From positions 1,178,001 through 1,242,000 of the forward strand of contig JAHRHY010000015.1 in assembly GCA_019671135.1 (NCBI GenBank): 64,000 nt of DNA. Reading direction: 5' to 3'. Below, piece after piece: positions 44,820-54,946 of the stretch. How positions within the stretch are numbered: the first letter of the stretch is position 1; the number at the start of each line of letters is the position of its first letter. The notes beneath the pieces were generated by a model. The model did no database searches, was not told where the DNA came from, and worked only from the letters and a program-made list of their open reading frames with translations. This DNA is from Linnemannia hyalina (taxonomy: Eukaryota > Mortierellomycota > Mortierellomycetes > Mortierellales > Mortierellaceae). The position numbers were made by a program, and so were the translations under genes.

Positions 44820-45310
44820 AAAATGAAATTGAAATCCACTACATTGATTGCAGTTGAAGAGGCTTCAAAGTGTATGATTCGTGACCATGTTGTAGATTGA
44901 ACAATGATCATGAGTGAGGCAACCTGAGCCTACTGCCGGCCAAGTTTGACTGGCTCGATGGCTGTTGTGGGCAAGGAGGGTGGACGTGAGTAGCATCAAG
45001 GTCATGGTAGAGTGCAGGTGCTTGTTTGTCTATTGTGTCTTCCAGCATCATTAACCTTAGTCTTGTTTTCGTTCTTTTTATGGCAACTGGATAAGGACTT
45101 TCGTCTGGATTGGTAACTCTGGAGCAACAAGACGACCAGGAGTGCAAGGAACTATGCTACTTTCTCCCGCTGGTGGTGCAATGGCTTGTAGGATGCAAGA
45201 GGGTAGCGGGCGCGGTGATTTCTAGTGGTTACTGTGAGTGCGTGTGTGTTTATGCTTGGGTTTGTCATTGATGAGTGTTCAATGACTGTCGATAGCTGGG
45301 AAAGAAGCAC
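44820..45310 (+). repeat. F-box gene 3' flank repeat, copy 2
   Basis: Directly follows the intact F-box gene and matches the flank repeat at 36250-36840 in opposite orientation. This copy lacks the ~950 bp stretch that separates stop and flank in pseudogenes A and B. Mirror copy at 54442-54932. Confidence 0.7.
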
Positions 45311-46348
45311 CACCGCCACCATAGAAACAGGACCATACCTTGCCACCAGTTATCAAGGGTATCAACTCAGGCACAATAGAAGTGATACTGTCTGGATTCC
45401 TGACCAGCGCAATCGCAATCTTCCATGGCCCACCACCAGAGGGGAATTTTTGAAGGCGGCGGTACAATTGTAAGTACGAAACTGGAGGGTGTCGATGTTG
45501 GGTGTTTGGGAAGGGAGGAGGTGAATACAGTAGCGGAGGATTCCCCCAACCGAGATGGCGGCCTTATGCGATATGAGGAAGATTGGTTTCGGTGCCGTAT
45601 TTTGTCTCTAGTAGTCATTCGAAAAAGGAGGTAAAAGGATGTCAGAGGATGAATAAGAGAGAAACATTTGGAGTGGCGAGAAGTTGGTGCAAGGAAACAT
45701 GGGTTTTGTAAGAATAGAAGGAAGAAATGAGGTGATAAGGAAGGAAGAAAAAGAAGCAGGCATTGTGGAGAAGAGAGGGCAACGCCAGCGGTTGTTTGTG
45801 CATATGTGTCCGTGTGCGACGGGTCATACTCACCCTTCTTTTCTTGCGTGAGAGCAAAAGAACAAGCAGGTTTGGAGTAGCCGAAGGAAATGAAAAATTT
45901 GATCAGGGACAGAAACGTATTTTTGTTTTCCCATTGATTACCGATAGGTGGTCTGAAGAAGCAAGGGTGGAGTGGTTCTTTGGGTGCTGTTCTTTTTTTT
46001 CAATACTGCATCTTCATGGTATCCGCGTCCATAGCTGGGAGGCAAGACTGGGTGTGAAGGTGAGCCTCAGGGCTAAGGAAACCGAAAGGAGTGGTGTGAA
46101 AAGAGCGTCGGTGGGTTGCATATAGTATTGGCTTATTGTCCTGTGTTTGTGCGCACAAGTGTCATGATATTAAGACCTCCAGTGTCTGCGTCATGTATTT
46201 GTATACTCTTGTTTGTCCACGACATGCTTTGTCGTGGTGTGTGTTTTCTGCTGTCGAAAGTGGCGAGAAGGCGATGTAGCTTGGTCCGGTCGCTGTTTAA
46301 ACATCCGAATAATTTCCTTGGACAGGAGACAAGGTTGGTGGCAAACAC

Positions 46349-46810
46349 TCATCGTGTGAGCATTCTCAAGCAGAGAGAGAGTGGGGCATTTGAATAATTG
46401 TCTGTGAACGTAGCATCGATGGTTTTGAGCTGAAGTGCAATGGAAGTTGTGATCACACGACGAGGCATTCGTCCTTCCTCCGTGTAAAGATTGCCGGATG
46501 TGGTAACATAATCCCAAGGTTTAGGGTCAGCCATGATGTAACGGCATTACTTCTCCACGATAGGGTCTTGAAGGAGTCGCCCAAAAGGGTCACCGAGGGC
46601 ATTAAAAGATAGATAGTACTGTAAAGCGCCAAGATCCAAAGGTCCAGGAACGAAGCCTCTGTGGACCTTGTGATGGGACATCTCTACTAAAGCTGCGGAA
46701 GAACGATCGAGCGTCTTGATTTTGTAGGGCTCACGGTCGCAGTCGTACTTGATGTCGTTGATCTCGTGGGGGTTTAAAGGCTGGAATGAACGACTGTGTG
46801 TAAGAGTCAT
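46349..46810 (-). pseudogene. Unrecognised small gene split by one stop, left arm
   Basis: The minus-strand frame starting at 46810 (MTLTHSRSFQPLNPHEIND) is preceded by a CT-rich promoter-like tract. It runs to TAA at 46547-46549 and continues in the same frame through MADPKPWDYVTTSGNLYTEE to 46349: 153 sense codons around one stop. Family not recognised. Either a pseudogene or a two-part remnant. Identical mirror copy at 52942-53403. Confidence 0.4.
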
Positions 46811-47066
46811 GGCTGAAAATGAGGGAATGGAAGTAGAGGAGTAAAAAAAGAAAGCGAGAACGAAAGGGGAGAGGTAAAAGATGAAACAGGAGTTACCGCA
46901 CCGCGCGATAATACAATGTGAGATCGTTGCATTTTCAGTTCAAACCGTTTAAGTAATTAGATCATGTTCTTGGCGGCCTTTTCGTAGATCACTCTAAGTC
47001 CTTCAAACATACTACCACAATTACGTTGTCCTCTCTGACAAGTAAGGCTATGTGAGAAGCGACTTG

Positions 47067-47351
47067 TTATTTTTGGAGTGCGCGTTGAAGGTTCCTAAGC
47101 TGGATAGAGCCGTCATCGACGTTTGTTGCCAATCGATTTCCTTGCGGGAAATATGCCCAGGTGGTAGAGGAGGACGACGAGTTGGAGAGCTCGATCAAAA
47201 ACTCGTCAAACGCTCCTGTCAAAGACGTCCTTTGTAGGATGGCTCCATGTTTATTACGGGTGAGGATCGCCTTCCCCTCGGGAGTGTAGACCGCTCCCCG
47301 CTTGACATCGGCGTGGACTTGCAGCTCAAACCTTGACCAACTTGAACTCAC
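47067..47351 (-). CDS. Hypothetical 94-aa frame, left arm
   Basis: Minus-strand frame starting MSSSWSRFELQVHADVKRGA, with an ordered-looking middle (GAVYTPEGKAILTRNKHGAI) and a Ser-rich loop. It may be an exon of the same unit as 46349-46810. No family recognised. Mirror copy at 52401-52685. Confidence 0.3.
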   Translation of the reverse strand: MSSSWSRFELQVHADVKRGAVYTPEGKAILTRNKHGAILQRTSLTGAFDEFLIELSNSSSSSTTWAYFPQGNRLATNVDDGSIQLRNLQRALQK

Positions 47352-48559
47352 TGCCTACAGTCGCGCCTTGTTGTCGTGGTCTCCTGAAGAGACCAGAAGC
47401 GTTATTCCGACGGAAAAAAGAACGAATGTAAGAGTGCGGAGGAGGAAGGACGTTGGATGAACGGGTGTGGGTTAGCGATGTGAGTGACAATATTGATGTT
47501 GGTTGGAAGAGGTGATGATGTAGAATGAAGTTGGAGAAAGGGCAGTAGGTGAGAAAGGGCAGCGGGTGAGAAAGGGCAGCGGGTGAGAAAAGAAAAGTCA
47601 TTGTTATTGGACGTTTGATTTCTGAGTCCACAACCACAAATGCATTGTCTGACAGACTGAGCATCTCCAGCGCCTCTCTCTGAAAAACAATCGAGCTCGT
47701 TCTTCGGGCGCGATGGATCGCACTGACCTCCAGCTCCTTCAATATAGTCAATGCGACTCCCTCACCCGCCAAAGTCTGGACGACTCCCTCGGCAGCGACT
47801 GTTTCACTTGCTCCTTCCTCATGTTCCTGTACATCCTGTGCATCAACACATGGACTTCCTGGGCAGCCTGTGGTTCCCGTACCACCTGTGTCGCGACCTT
47901 CAACAGTTCAGTGGGTCCAACAAACAACACTTCCGCTTGCAGCTGCCAGACCATGTTGTACGAGGTAAACTCTCCATCGCAATCAGCACCTTCTCGAATC
48001 CTTCAATTTCGTAGACCTGACAATGATGATGGTGATGTCGAAGGGAGAAATGCGGAGGATAAAGGGAGGAGTGAAAAAAAGAGCAACAGCGAAAATGAAA
48101 ACAAAATGGAAAAAAGAAACTCAAGAAGAGGCATCAGGCAGCCCCTTTCATTTCTACTTACCTGGGCGGTCGTACCGACCTTGCTTAATGAGTAGGTCGA
48201 CACGATTCCTTACAGAAGCGATGGTGGCGCATGGCCATTCCAGGATGAGAAGAAGCCCACGGGTTGATGACGGATATAGTGGTGGTGATCCTGATAGCGG
48301 CATTGAGATGGAGTCAATGGCCTGTTCTTGAAAAGAAAGATAAAAGGAAATAACGCACAAGCATTGGCCCATAGAAAAAGACGCCTTACCCACAATTCCT
48401 TTCTCAACCAATGCATTTGCCTCGGATGGTCCACATGGGTATGATGTATTAATGTTTATTTATTTAAACACAATTAAAGTACAGGACCATGCTTTGACAA
48501 ACAATGCATCGGCGGTGTGCTTGCTGATATAGACGTTGTCAATCTCCAATTTCTTTGCT

Positions 48560-49080
48560 GTCTGCATAACTTCCAGTCCGTCACGGCCTTCATTCCTCGA
48601 CTGTCGACTGTCATTGGACTCCTACCAACAACAAACACACACACGCACACGCACCCACAGTGACCGCTAAAATTCACCACGCCCGCTACTCCTCTTGCCT
48701 CCTACAAACCATGACATCACAAGTCGGGTAAAAGTAACATAGTTCCTTGCAGTCCTGGTCGTCCTGTTGCTCCAGAGTTACGAATCTAGACGAAAGTCCT
48801 TATCCAGTCGCCATAAAGAAAGGAGAGCAAGAACAAGACAAGGGTTAATGACGCTGAAAGACACAATAGACAAACAAGCACCTGCACCCCACCATGACCT
48901 TGATGCCACCCACGCCCACCCCTCTTGCCCACAACTACCCTTGAGCCAGCCAGCCTTGGCCGGCAGGCCGTCTCAAGTTGCCTCACTCACCACCATTGTT
49001 CAATCTACACCATGATCACGAATTGTACACTTTGAAACCTCTCCAGGACACCCATGGGCAAGCCAACCGCAATGTAATGG
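48560..49080 (-). repeat. F-box gene 3' flank repeat, spacer copy
   Basis: Same orientation as the copy at 36250-36840 and roughly 90% alike by eye. It is followed rightward by the ~950 bp stretch (49090-50040), as in pseudogene A. Confidence 0.7.
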
Positions 49081-50068
49081 ATTTCAGTTAGTGGACGCGG
49101 CCAAACATCCACAGGTAGACCTCACTTTCACACCGACAGTTGACCCATTCTGCACATGAATGCGAGGTAGAAGTCAGGCAATCCCGTTATTTTTACAGCA
49201 AACGAGCCCTCGAAGAGGCGTTCTCATTCACAGGAATAGAAAAATGACGTTACGCTGCATATTGGACAACAATAGTATCGGGAGGGATTTGGTTGTTGAG
49301 AGAGAGGGGGGAATTGGATAGAGCACCATGATGAAGGAAGGAGAATGAATGAACTAATGTGTACTTTCCTGTTCTGTTTCCTTGATTAGTCAGGACGGAG
49401 TCTCGAATGAGGGGACTTGATGTCACGACTGAGAGCGGGCGAGGTGTAAGGGATACAAGCAAGGGCATGTGAACGAAGGTGAACAAGAAAGAGAGTGTAG
49501 TATGAGAGGGAAGGAAGGAGGAAGAAGGAGTGGAGAATGAGAAAGGGAATCAAAGAGAGGAAGAAGAAAAAAGTGGATAGAGGAGACAAAAGAAGAAAGT
49601 AGATACAAGAGAGATAAAAATGAAGAGGCAAGTGGTGAAGGGAAGAAAAGAAAAAAGGAAAGGAATGCAGGAATGGAGGGAGGAAAAATAGGTGAAAGAA
49701 AAGAAGAGGACAAGGGTTGACTTTATCGAATTGGCCGTGGTGGCAGAGAGGGGATGACGTCTGGGAAGGGACAACAGGACCACCCAAGCGAAAAGGATGA
49801 ATGTACGTGTAGCAAAGAAGCAAAAAGGAAAACATCAATAGGAGACACCCTGGAGAAGCGAAAAGTTGTTTTCTGGGCCATGGTGCATGGTGTGTCCATG
49901 TATTTGTAGCATTGTGCCTGTAACAGTGAGGATCAAGGAATCATAGCCATTGACATCAGCGACCTTAATATCCTTAAGAGTCTCAGTGTCGATCACTCCT
50001 GCGTCGACCATATCACAGCATCTTGATTCGCATTTTCATTTTTGTTTGCAGTTGCAATGGAGGTTCAA

Positions 50069-50735
50069 TCAGACCATTGTCATTATACCATCGCCACATT
50101 TCATTTTTGTTTGATGAGTTTTGATACAGTTATAGGGTTGGTAAGCCAAGATATGTGCCATGCCATGCTCATCCATCCATTCCAAAACTCCCGAGTGCTC
50201 GAACTCTGACAGGAGAGACAGAGTAAGGTTCTCCAACGCCGGCATCACAGCCAAAAGATTGTGGAGCTCAGCGCGCATCTACACACCCTCATCCAAAAGA
50301 GTGAGCTCCTTTAACTTTTGGGTATTTTCGAAACCTGCCAGCCAGTTATGCTCCTTGGCCAGGTCGATTGTAAGAGCAGCAAGAGAAGGGTAGCGGACAA
50401 GTGGAGGATGCAGAAACAGACGATGGAGTACAAGTGCGCAGTACTGGAGACGAGGTGATGGCGGTAAAGCAGAGACAGTCTATGATACTGTCACATTGAG
50501 CTCGGGTAGGGCAAAGATATTGCTGAGGTCCGACAATTCCTTCCATCTCATGGTCTTCAGCATCAGCATCAGCATCAGCATCACATCCATCCTCCCCTTC
50601 CTCCAAATCATCCTCGGCCTCTTGGTTACCCGGTCTCAGAAGCCCACTTTTGAACTCCCTGTTCTTCGGCTTCTTAGCACGTGAGTAAGCAGTCACTTCG
50701 ATTAACAGCTGCACATTTGTTGTGCACAACAGCAC
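50069..50735 (-). pseudogene. F-box/LRR pseudogene B, spacer
   Basis: Minus strand: acidic segment (EAEDDLEEGEDGCDADADAD, then EGIVGP), then an LTR-like insertion (50369-50495), then a C-terminal piece resuming at the homologue of DLAKEQDCLAG and ending LLAVMPALENLTLSLLSEFE. The F-box end and the leucine-rich middle are absent. It shares the deletion and LTR remnant with pseudogene A, so the two derive from one already broken ancestor. Confidence 0.7.
50369..50495 (-). mobile_element. 127 bp LTR remnant in F-box pseudogene B
   Basis: Minus strand TGTGACAGTATCATAGACTG to CTGCTCTTACA: canonical TG..CA ends, and a start matching the solo LTR at 51340-51603 (TGTGATAGTATCGTAGACTA) at 17 of 20 bases. 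Shorter than that LTR, so probably internally deleted. No clear target-site duplication. Confidence 0.5.
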
Positions 50736-50762
50736 TCAGAGATGGCTCGCTAGACTCGTGAG

Positions 50763-52031
50763 TAGGCAGCTCACAGTCATAGCTTGCTCTTGACATTTTC
50801 TTTTGCCTTATTGGCGTACAGAGCTTCGCAATCGCTGAACCTGAGCACCTTTGCCGGCACCCTTGATGTCACCTAGCGACTCGATGATGATTTGGGCTTG
50901 AGCATCCTCTTAGTTACCAATATCAATAAAGGACGAGGGAGTCTTGACGCAAACAATGGTGCCATCAGTCAACCATTTTTCCATCACAAAACGCTTAAGA
51001 TTATAGGCAATTGGATATTGTCTCCCATGTTGTAACACCCGTCTGGCGTTTTCAGCCTTACCACAGCTTCACCCAAAGTACAAAAACTCCGAGGTGAAAT
51101 CGCTGCATTTTCTTTAATGAATTTTGATACAAGAGCTTCATGCTCCTCATCCAGTGGATGTGGAGCAAGATATTCCGCCTCTTTACCAAGTCTAAGCAAT
51201 CCAAAGTTTCCGAATCCAAACATGAAGAATGTATCCAAGCCAACTAAAAAGTCATAACCAAAAGGCATGTCGAAGACTTCGCATGGATACATTATATCTT
51301 TCTTAGAAGTATCCAGCGTCAAAGGTACAGTTGCACGAGTGTAACAGCGACAGAGCAAGGGGATGCAAACAGGGGGATAGAAAGAGACACGAACAAGAGT
51401 AGGGATAACGAGAGCTAGTGATGGCGAGGAAGGGCTAGAAACGGATGCTATTTATTGTGCAGGGAGAGAAGGGTATTTATACTAGTGCTAGGAGGCGTGG
51501 CTGTTAGGGAGTGTGAAGGCGCGGTGGGGCCTGGTTAGAGTGGAGCCGCGGTTGTTGTGAAGAGTGGAAGCGAAGTAAGAGAATAGTCTACGATACTATC
51601 ACAACGATGGATTGGGCTGTCATTTTTGTTCGCAGGAATGACCATAACCTTCAATGACATTATTAGTCTGGTCGATGTACAAGTAACAGTAGAACCAGTG
51701 TCGGGTACAGCAAGAATTTTCAGATCATTCAGCCACATAAGCAATGGTATACACTTTGGATCACTTAACGTCTGAAATAAGGTAAACTCTTCGAGCCATT
51801 GGTTCTAAAGAAACGTTTTCAGCTGCAGACAAAAACAAACGTGGGTAATCTTGAAGCATTTATATTTTTTATTGGAACTGTCAATCTCGAAACAGCCTTT
51901 TCCGATCTATACATCTGATAGAAATGATCAAAAGACAAATCATCAGTACCAACATTTGAACTACCGATCCTACCCATATCTATGCCTTGTCTTGTGTTCA
52001 GATAAAAATGACACACTACCGTCTGGCTCAA
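50763..52031 (-). pseudogene. Ty3/Gypsy-like gag-pol debris
   Basis: Minus strand, left to right in protein terms: a possible gag or linker end (51819-52031), then a retropepsin active-site motif (LAVPDTGSTVTCTSTRLI, 51600-51744) interrupted by the solo LTR. The protease C-part follows (VFDMPFGYDFLVGLDTFFMF, 51220-51320), then the protease-to-RT linker (PRSFCTLGEAVVRL) and the RT beginning (FVMEKWLTDGTIV, about 50960-50995). Frameshifts and stops separate the parts, and RT catalytic motifs, RNase H and integrase are not seen. Old and non-functional. Confidence 0.7.
51340..51603 (-). mobile_element. Solo LTR inserted in the retroelement protease
   Basis: 264 bp with ends TGTGATAGTATCG and CTGTTACA on the minus strand. 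Inside are a TATA box (TATAAATACCC, near 51474-51484) and AATAAA (near 51450), in the order expected of an LTR. Flanks ACGAG and ACGAT match at 4 of 5 bases, like a decayed target duplication. Removing it joins the protease text SPIHR to ATVPLTLDTS, as expected for an insertion. Confidence 0.75.
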
Positions 52032-52400
52032 CAGTCGCCTTGCTTATTTTTTCAGGCGGATTGTTTTTCCAGAGAGAGGCGCTGGAGATGCTCAGTCTGT
52101 CAGACAATGCATTTGTGGTTGTGGACTCAGAAATCAAACGTCCAATAACAATGACTTTTCTTTTCTCACCCGCTGCCCTTTCTCACCCGCTGCCCTTTCT
52201 CACCTACTGCCCTTTCTCCAACTTCATTCTACATCATCACCTCTTCCAACCAACATCAATATTGTCACTCACATCGCTAACCCACACCCGTTCATCCAAC
52301 GTCCTTCCTCCTCCGCACTCTTACATTCGTTCTTTTTTCCGTCGGAATAACGCTTCTGGTCTCTTCAGGAGACCACGACAACAAGGCGCGACTGTAGGCA

Positions 52401-52685
52401 GTGAGTTCAAGTTGGTCAAGGTTTGAGCTGCAAGTCCACGCCGATGTCAAGCGGGGAGCGGTCTACACTCCCGAGGGGAAGGCGATCCTCACCCGTAATA
52501 AACATGGAGCCATCCTACAAAGGACGTCTTTGACAGGAGCGTTTGACGAGTTTTTGATCGAGCTCTCCAACTCGTCGTCCTCCTCTACCACCTGGGCATA
52601 TTTCCCGCAAGGAAATCGATTGGCAACAAACGTCGATGACGGCTCTATCCAGCTTAGGAACCTTCAACGCGCACTCCAAAAATAA
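52401..52685 (+). CDS. Hypothetical 94-aa frame, right arm
   Basis: Identical mirror of 47067-47351. Upstream, the text FFQREALEMLSLSDNAF crosses the arm boundary at 52070 and resembles the LRR text LFFQRPMLEMLSLSG of the outer F-box fragment. No family recognised for the frame itself. Confidence 0.3.
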   Translation: MSSSWSRFELQVHADVKRGAVYTPEGKAILTRNKHGAILQRTSLTGAFDEFLIELSNSSSSSTTWAYFPQGNRLATNVDDGSIQLRNLQRALQK

Positions 52686-52941
52686 CAAGTCGCTTCTCAC
52701 ATAGCCTTACTTGTCAGAGAGGACAACGTAATTGTGGTAGTATGTTTGAAGGACTTAGAGTGATCTACGAAAAGGCCGCCAAGAACATGATCTAATTACT
52801 TAAACGGTTTGAACTGAAAATGCAACGATCTCACATTGTATTATCGCGCGGTGCGGTAACTCCTGTTTCATCTTTTACCTCTCCCCTTTCGTTCTCGCTT
52901 TCTTTTTTTACTCCTCTACTTCCATTCCCTCATTTTCAGCC

Positions 52942-53403
52942 ATGACTCTTACACACAGTCGTTCATTCCAGCCTTTAAACCCCCACGAGATCAACGACAT
53001 CAAGTACGACTGCGACCGTGAGCCCTACAAAATCAAGACGCTCGATCGTTCTTCCGCAGCTTTAGTAGAGATGTCCCATCACAAGGTCCACAGAGGCTTC
53101 GTTCCTGGACCTTTGGATCTTGGCGCTTTACAGTACTATCTATCTTTTAATGCCCTCGGTGACCCTTTTGGGCGACTCCTTCAAGACCCTATCGTGGAGA
53201 AGTAATGCCGTTACATCATGGCTGACCCTAAACCTTGGGATTATGTTACCACATCCGGCAATCTTTACACGGAGGAAGGACGAATGCCTCGTCGTGTGAT
53301 CACAACTTCCATTGCACTTCAGCTCAAAACCATCGATGCTACGTTCACAGACAATTATTCAAATGCCCCACTCTCTCTCTGCTTGAGAATGCTCACACGA
53401 TGA
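52942..53403 (+). pseudogene. Unrecognised small gene split by one stop, right arm
   Basis: Identical mirror of 46349-46810, with the in-frame TAA at 53203-53205. The upstream CT-rich tract 52862-52940 and the context TTTTCAGCCATGACT support the start. Confidence 0.4.
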
Positions 53404-54441
53404 GTGTTTGCCACCAACCTTGTCTCCTGTCCAAGGAAATTATTCGGATGTTTAAACAGCGACCGGACCAAGCTACATCGCCTTCTCGCCACTTTCGACA
53501 GCAGAAAACACACACCACGACAAAGCATGTCGTGGACAAACAAGAGTATACAAATACATGACGCAGACACTGGAGGTCTTAATATCATGACACTTGTGCG
53601 CACAAACACAGGACAATAAGCCAATACTATATGCAACCCACCGACGCTCTTTTCACACCACTCCTTTCGGTTTCCTTAGCCCTGAGGCTCACCTTCACAC
53701 CCAGTCTTGCCTCCCAGCTATGGACGCGGATACCATGAAGATGCAGTATTGAAAAAAAAGAACAGCACCCAAAGAACCACTCCACCCTTGCTTCTTCAGA
53801 CCACCTATCGGTAATCAATGGGAAAACAAAAATACGTTTCTGTCCCTGATCAAATTTTTCATTTCCTTCGGCTACTCCAAACCTGCTTGTTCTTTTGCTC
53901 TCACGCAAGAAAAGAAGGGTGAGTATGACCCGTCGCACACGGACACATATGCACAAACAACCGCTGGCGTTGCCCTCTCTTCTCCACAATGCCTGCTTCT
54001 TTTTCTTCCTTCCTTATCACCTCATTTCTTCCTTCTATTCTTACAAAACCCATGTTTCCTTGCACCAACTTCTCGCCACTCCAAATGTTTCTCTCTTATT
54101 CATCCTCTGACATCCTTTTACCTCCTTTTTCGAATGACTACTAGAGACAAAATACGGCACCGAAACCAATCTTCCTCATATCGCATAAGGCCGCCATCTC
54201 GGTTGGGGGAATCCTCCGCTACTGTATTCACCTCCTCCCTTCCCAAACACCCAACATCGACACCCTCCAGTTTCGTACTTACAATTGTACCGCCGCCTTC
54301 AAAAATTCCCCTCTGGTGGTGGGCCATGGAAGATTGCGATTGCGCTGGTCAGGAATCCAGACAGTATCACTTCTATTGTGCCTGAGTTGATACCCTTGAT
54401 AACTGGTGGCAAGGTATGGTCCTGTTTCTATGGTGGCGGTG

Positions 54442-54932
54442 GTGCTTCTTTCCCAGCTATCGACAGTCATTGAACACTCATCAATGACAAACCCAAGCAT
54501 AAACACACACGCACTCACAGTAACCACTAGAAATCACCGCGCCCGCTACCCTCTTGCATCCTACAAGCCATTGCACCACCAGCGGGAGAAAGTAGCATAG
54601 TTCCTTGCACTCCTGGTCGTCTTGTTGCTCCAGAGTTACCAATCCAGACGAAAGTCCTTATCCAGTTGCCATAAAAAGAACGAAAACAAGACTAAGGTTA
54701 ATGATGCTGGAAGACACAATAGACAAACAAGCACCTGCACTCTACCATGACCTTGATGCTACTCACGTCCACCCTCCTTGCCCACAACAGCCATCGAGCC
54801 AGTCAAACTTGGCCGGCAGTAGGCTCAGGTTGCCTCACTCATGATCATTGTTCAATCTACAACATGGTCACGAATCATACACTTTGAAGCCTCTTCAACT
54901 GCAATCAATGTAGTGGATTTCAATTTCATTTT
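54442..54932 (-). repeat. F-box gene 3' flank repeat, right-arm copy
   Basis: Identical mirror of 44820-45310; it follows the right-arm F-box gene. Confidence 0.7.
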
Positions 54933-54946
54933 ATTTTGGTATAGTT

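Larger units (their letters stand above)
37298..47682 (+). repeat. Left arm of a 10.4 kb perfect inverted repeat
   Basis: Reverse complement of 52070-62454. Each position pairs with 99752 minus itself across the whole arm, so no net indel exists. All frames compared translate identically, including the 557-aa F-box gene and a dozen non-coding frames where drift would show. The outer edge is a substitution at 37297/62455. The inner edge is a one-base length difference in a T run (47683/52069), followed by 10 more matching bases before divergence. Confidence 0.93.
47683..52069. other. Spacer between the inverted-repeat arms
   Basis: 4387 bp of unique centre. From left: DNA with partial homology to 35 kb (48010-48110), a 3' flank repeat, the ~950 bp stretch and F-box pseudogene B (all direct copies of 36.2-38.3 kb), then reverse-transcriptase and protease debris of a Ty3/Gypsy-like element with a solo LTR. 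No intact gene. Confidence 0.8.
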
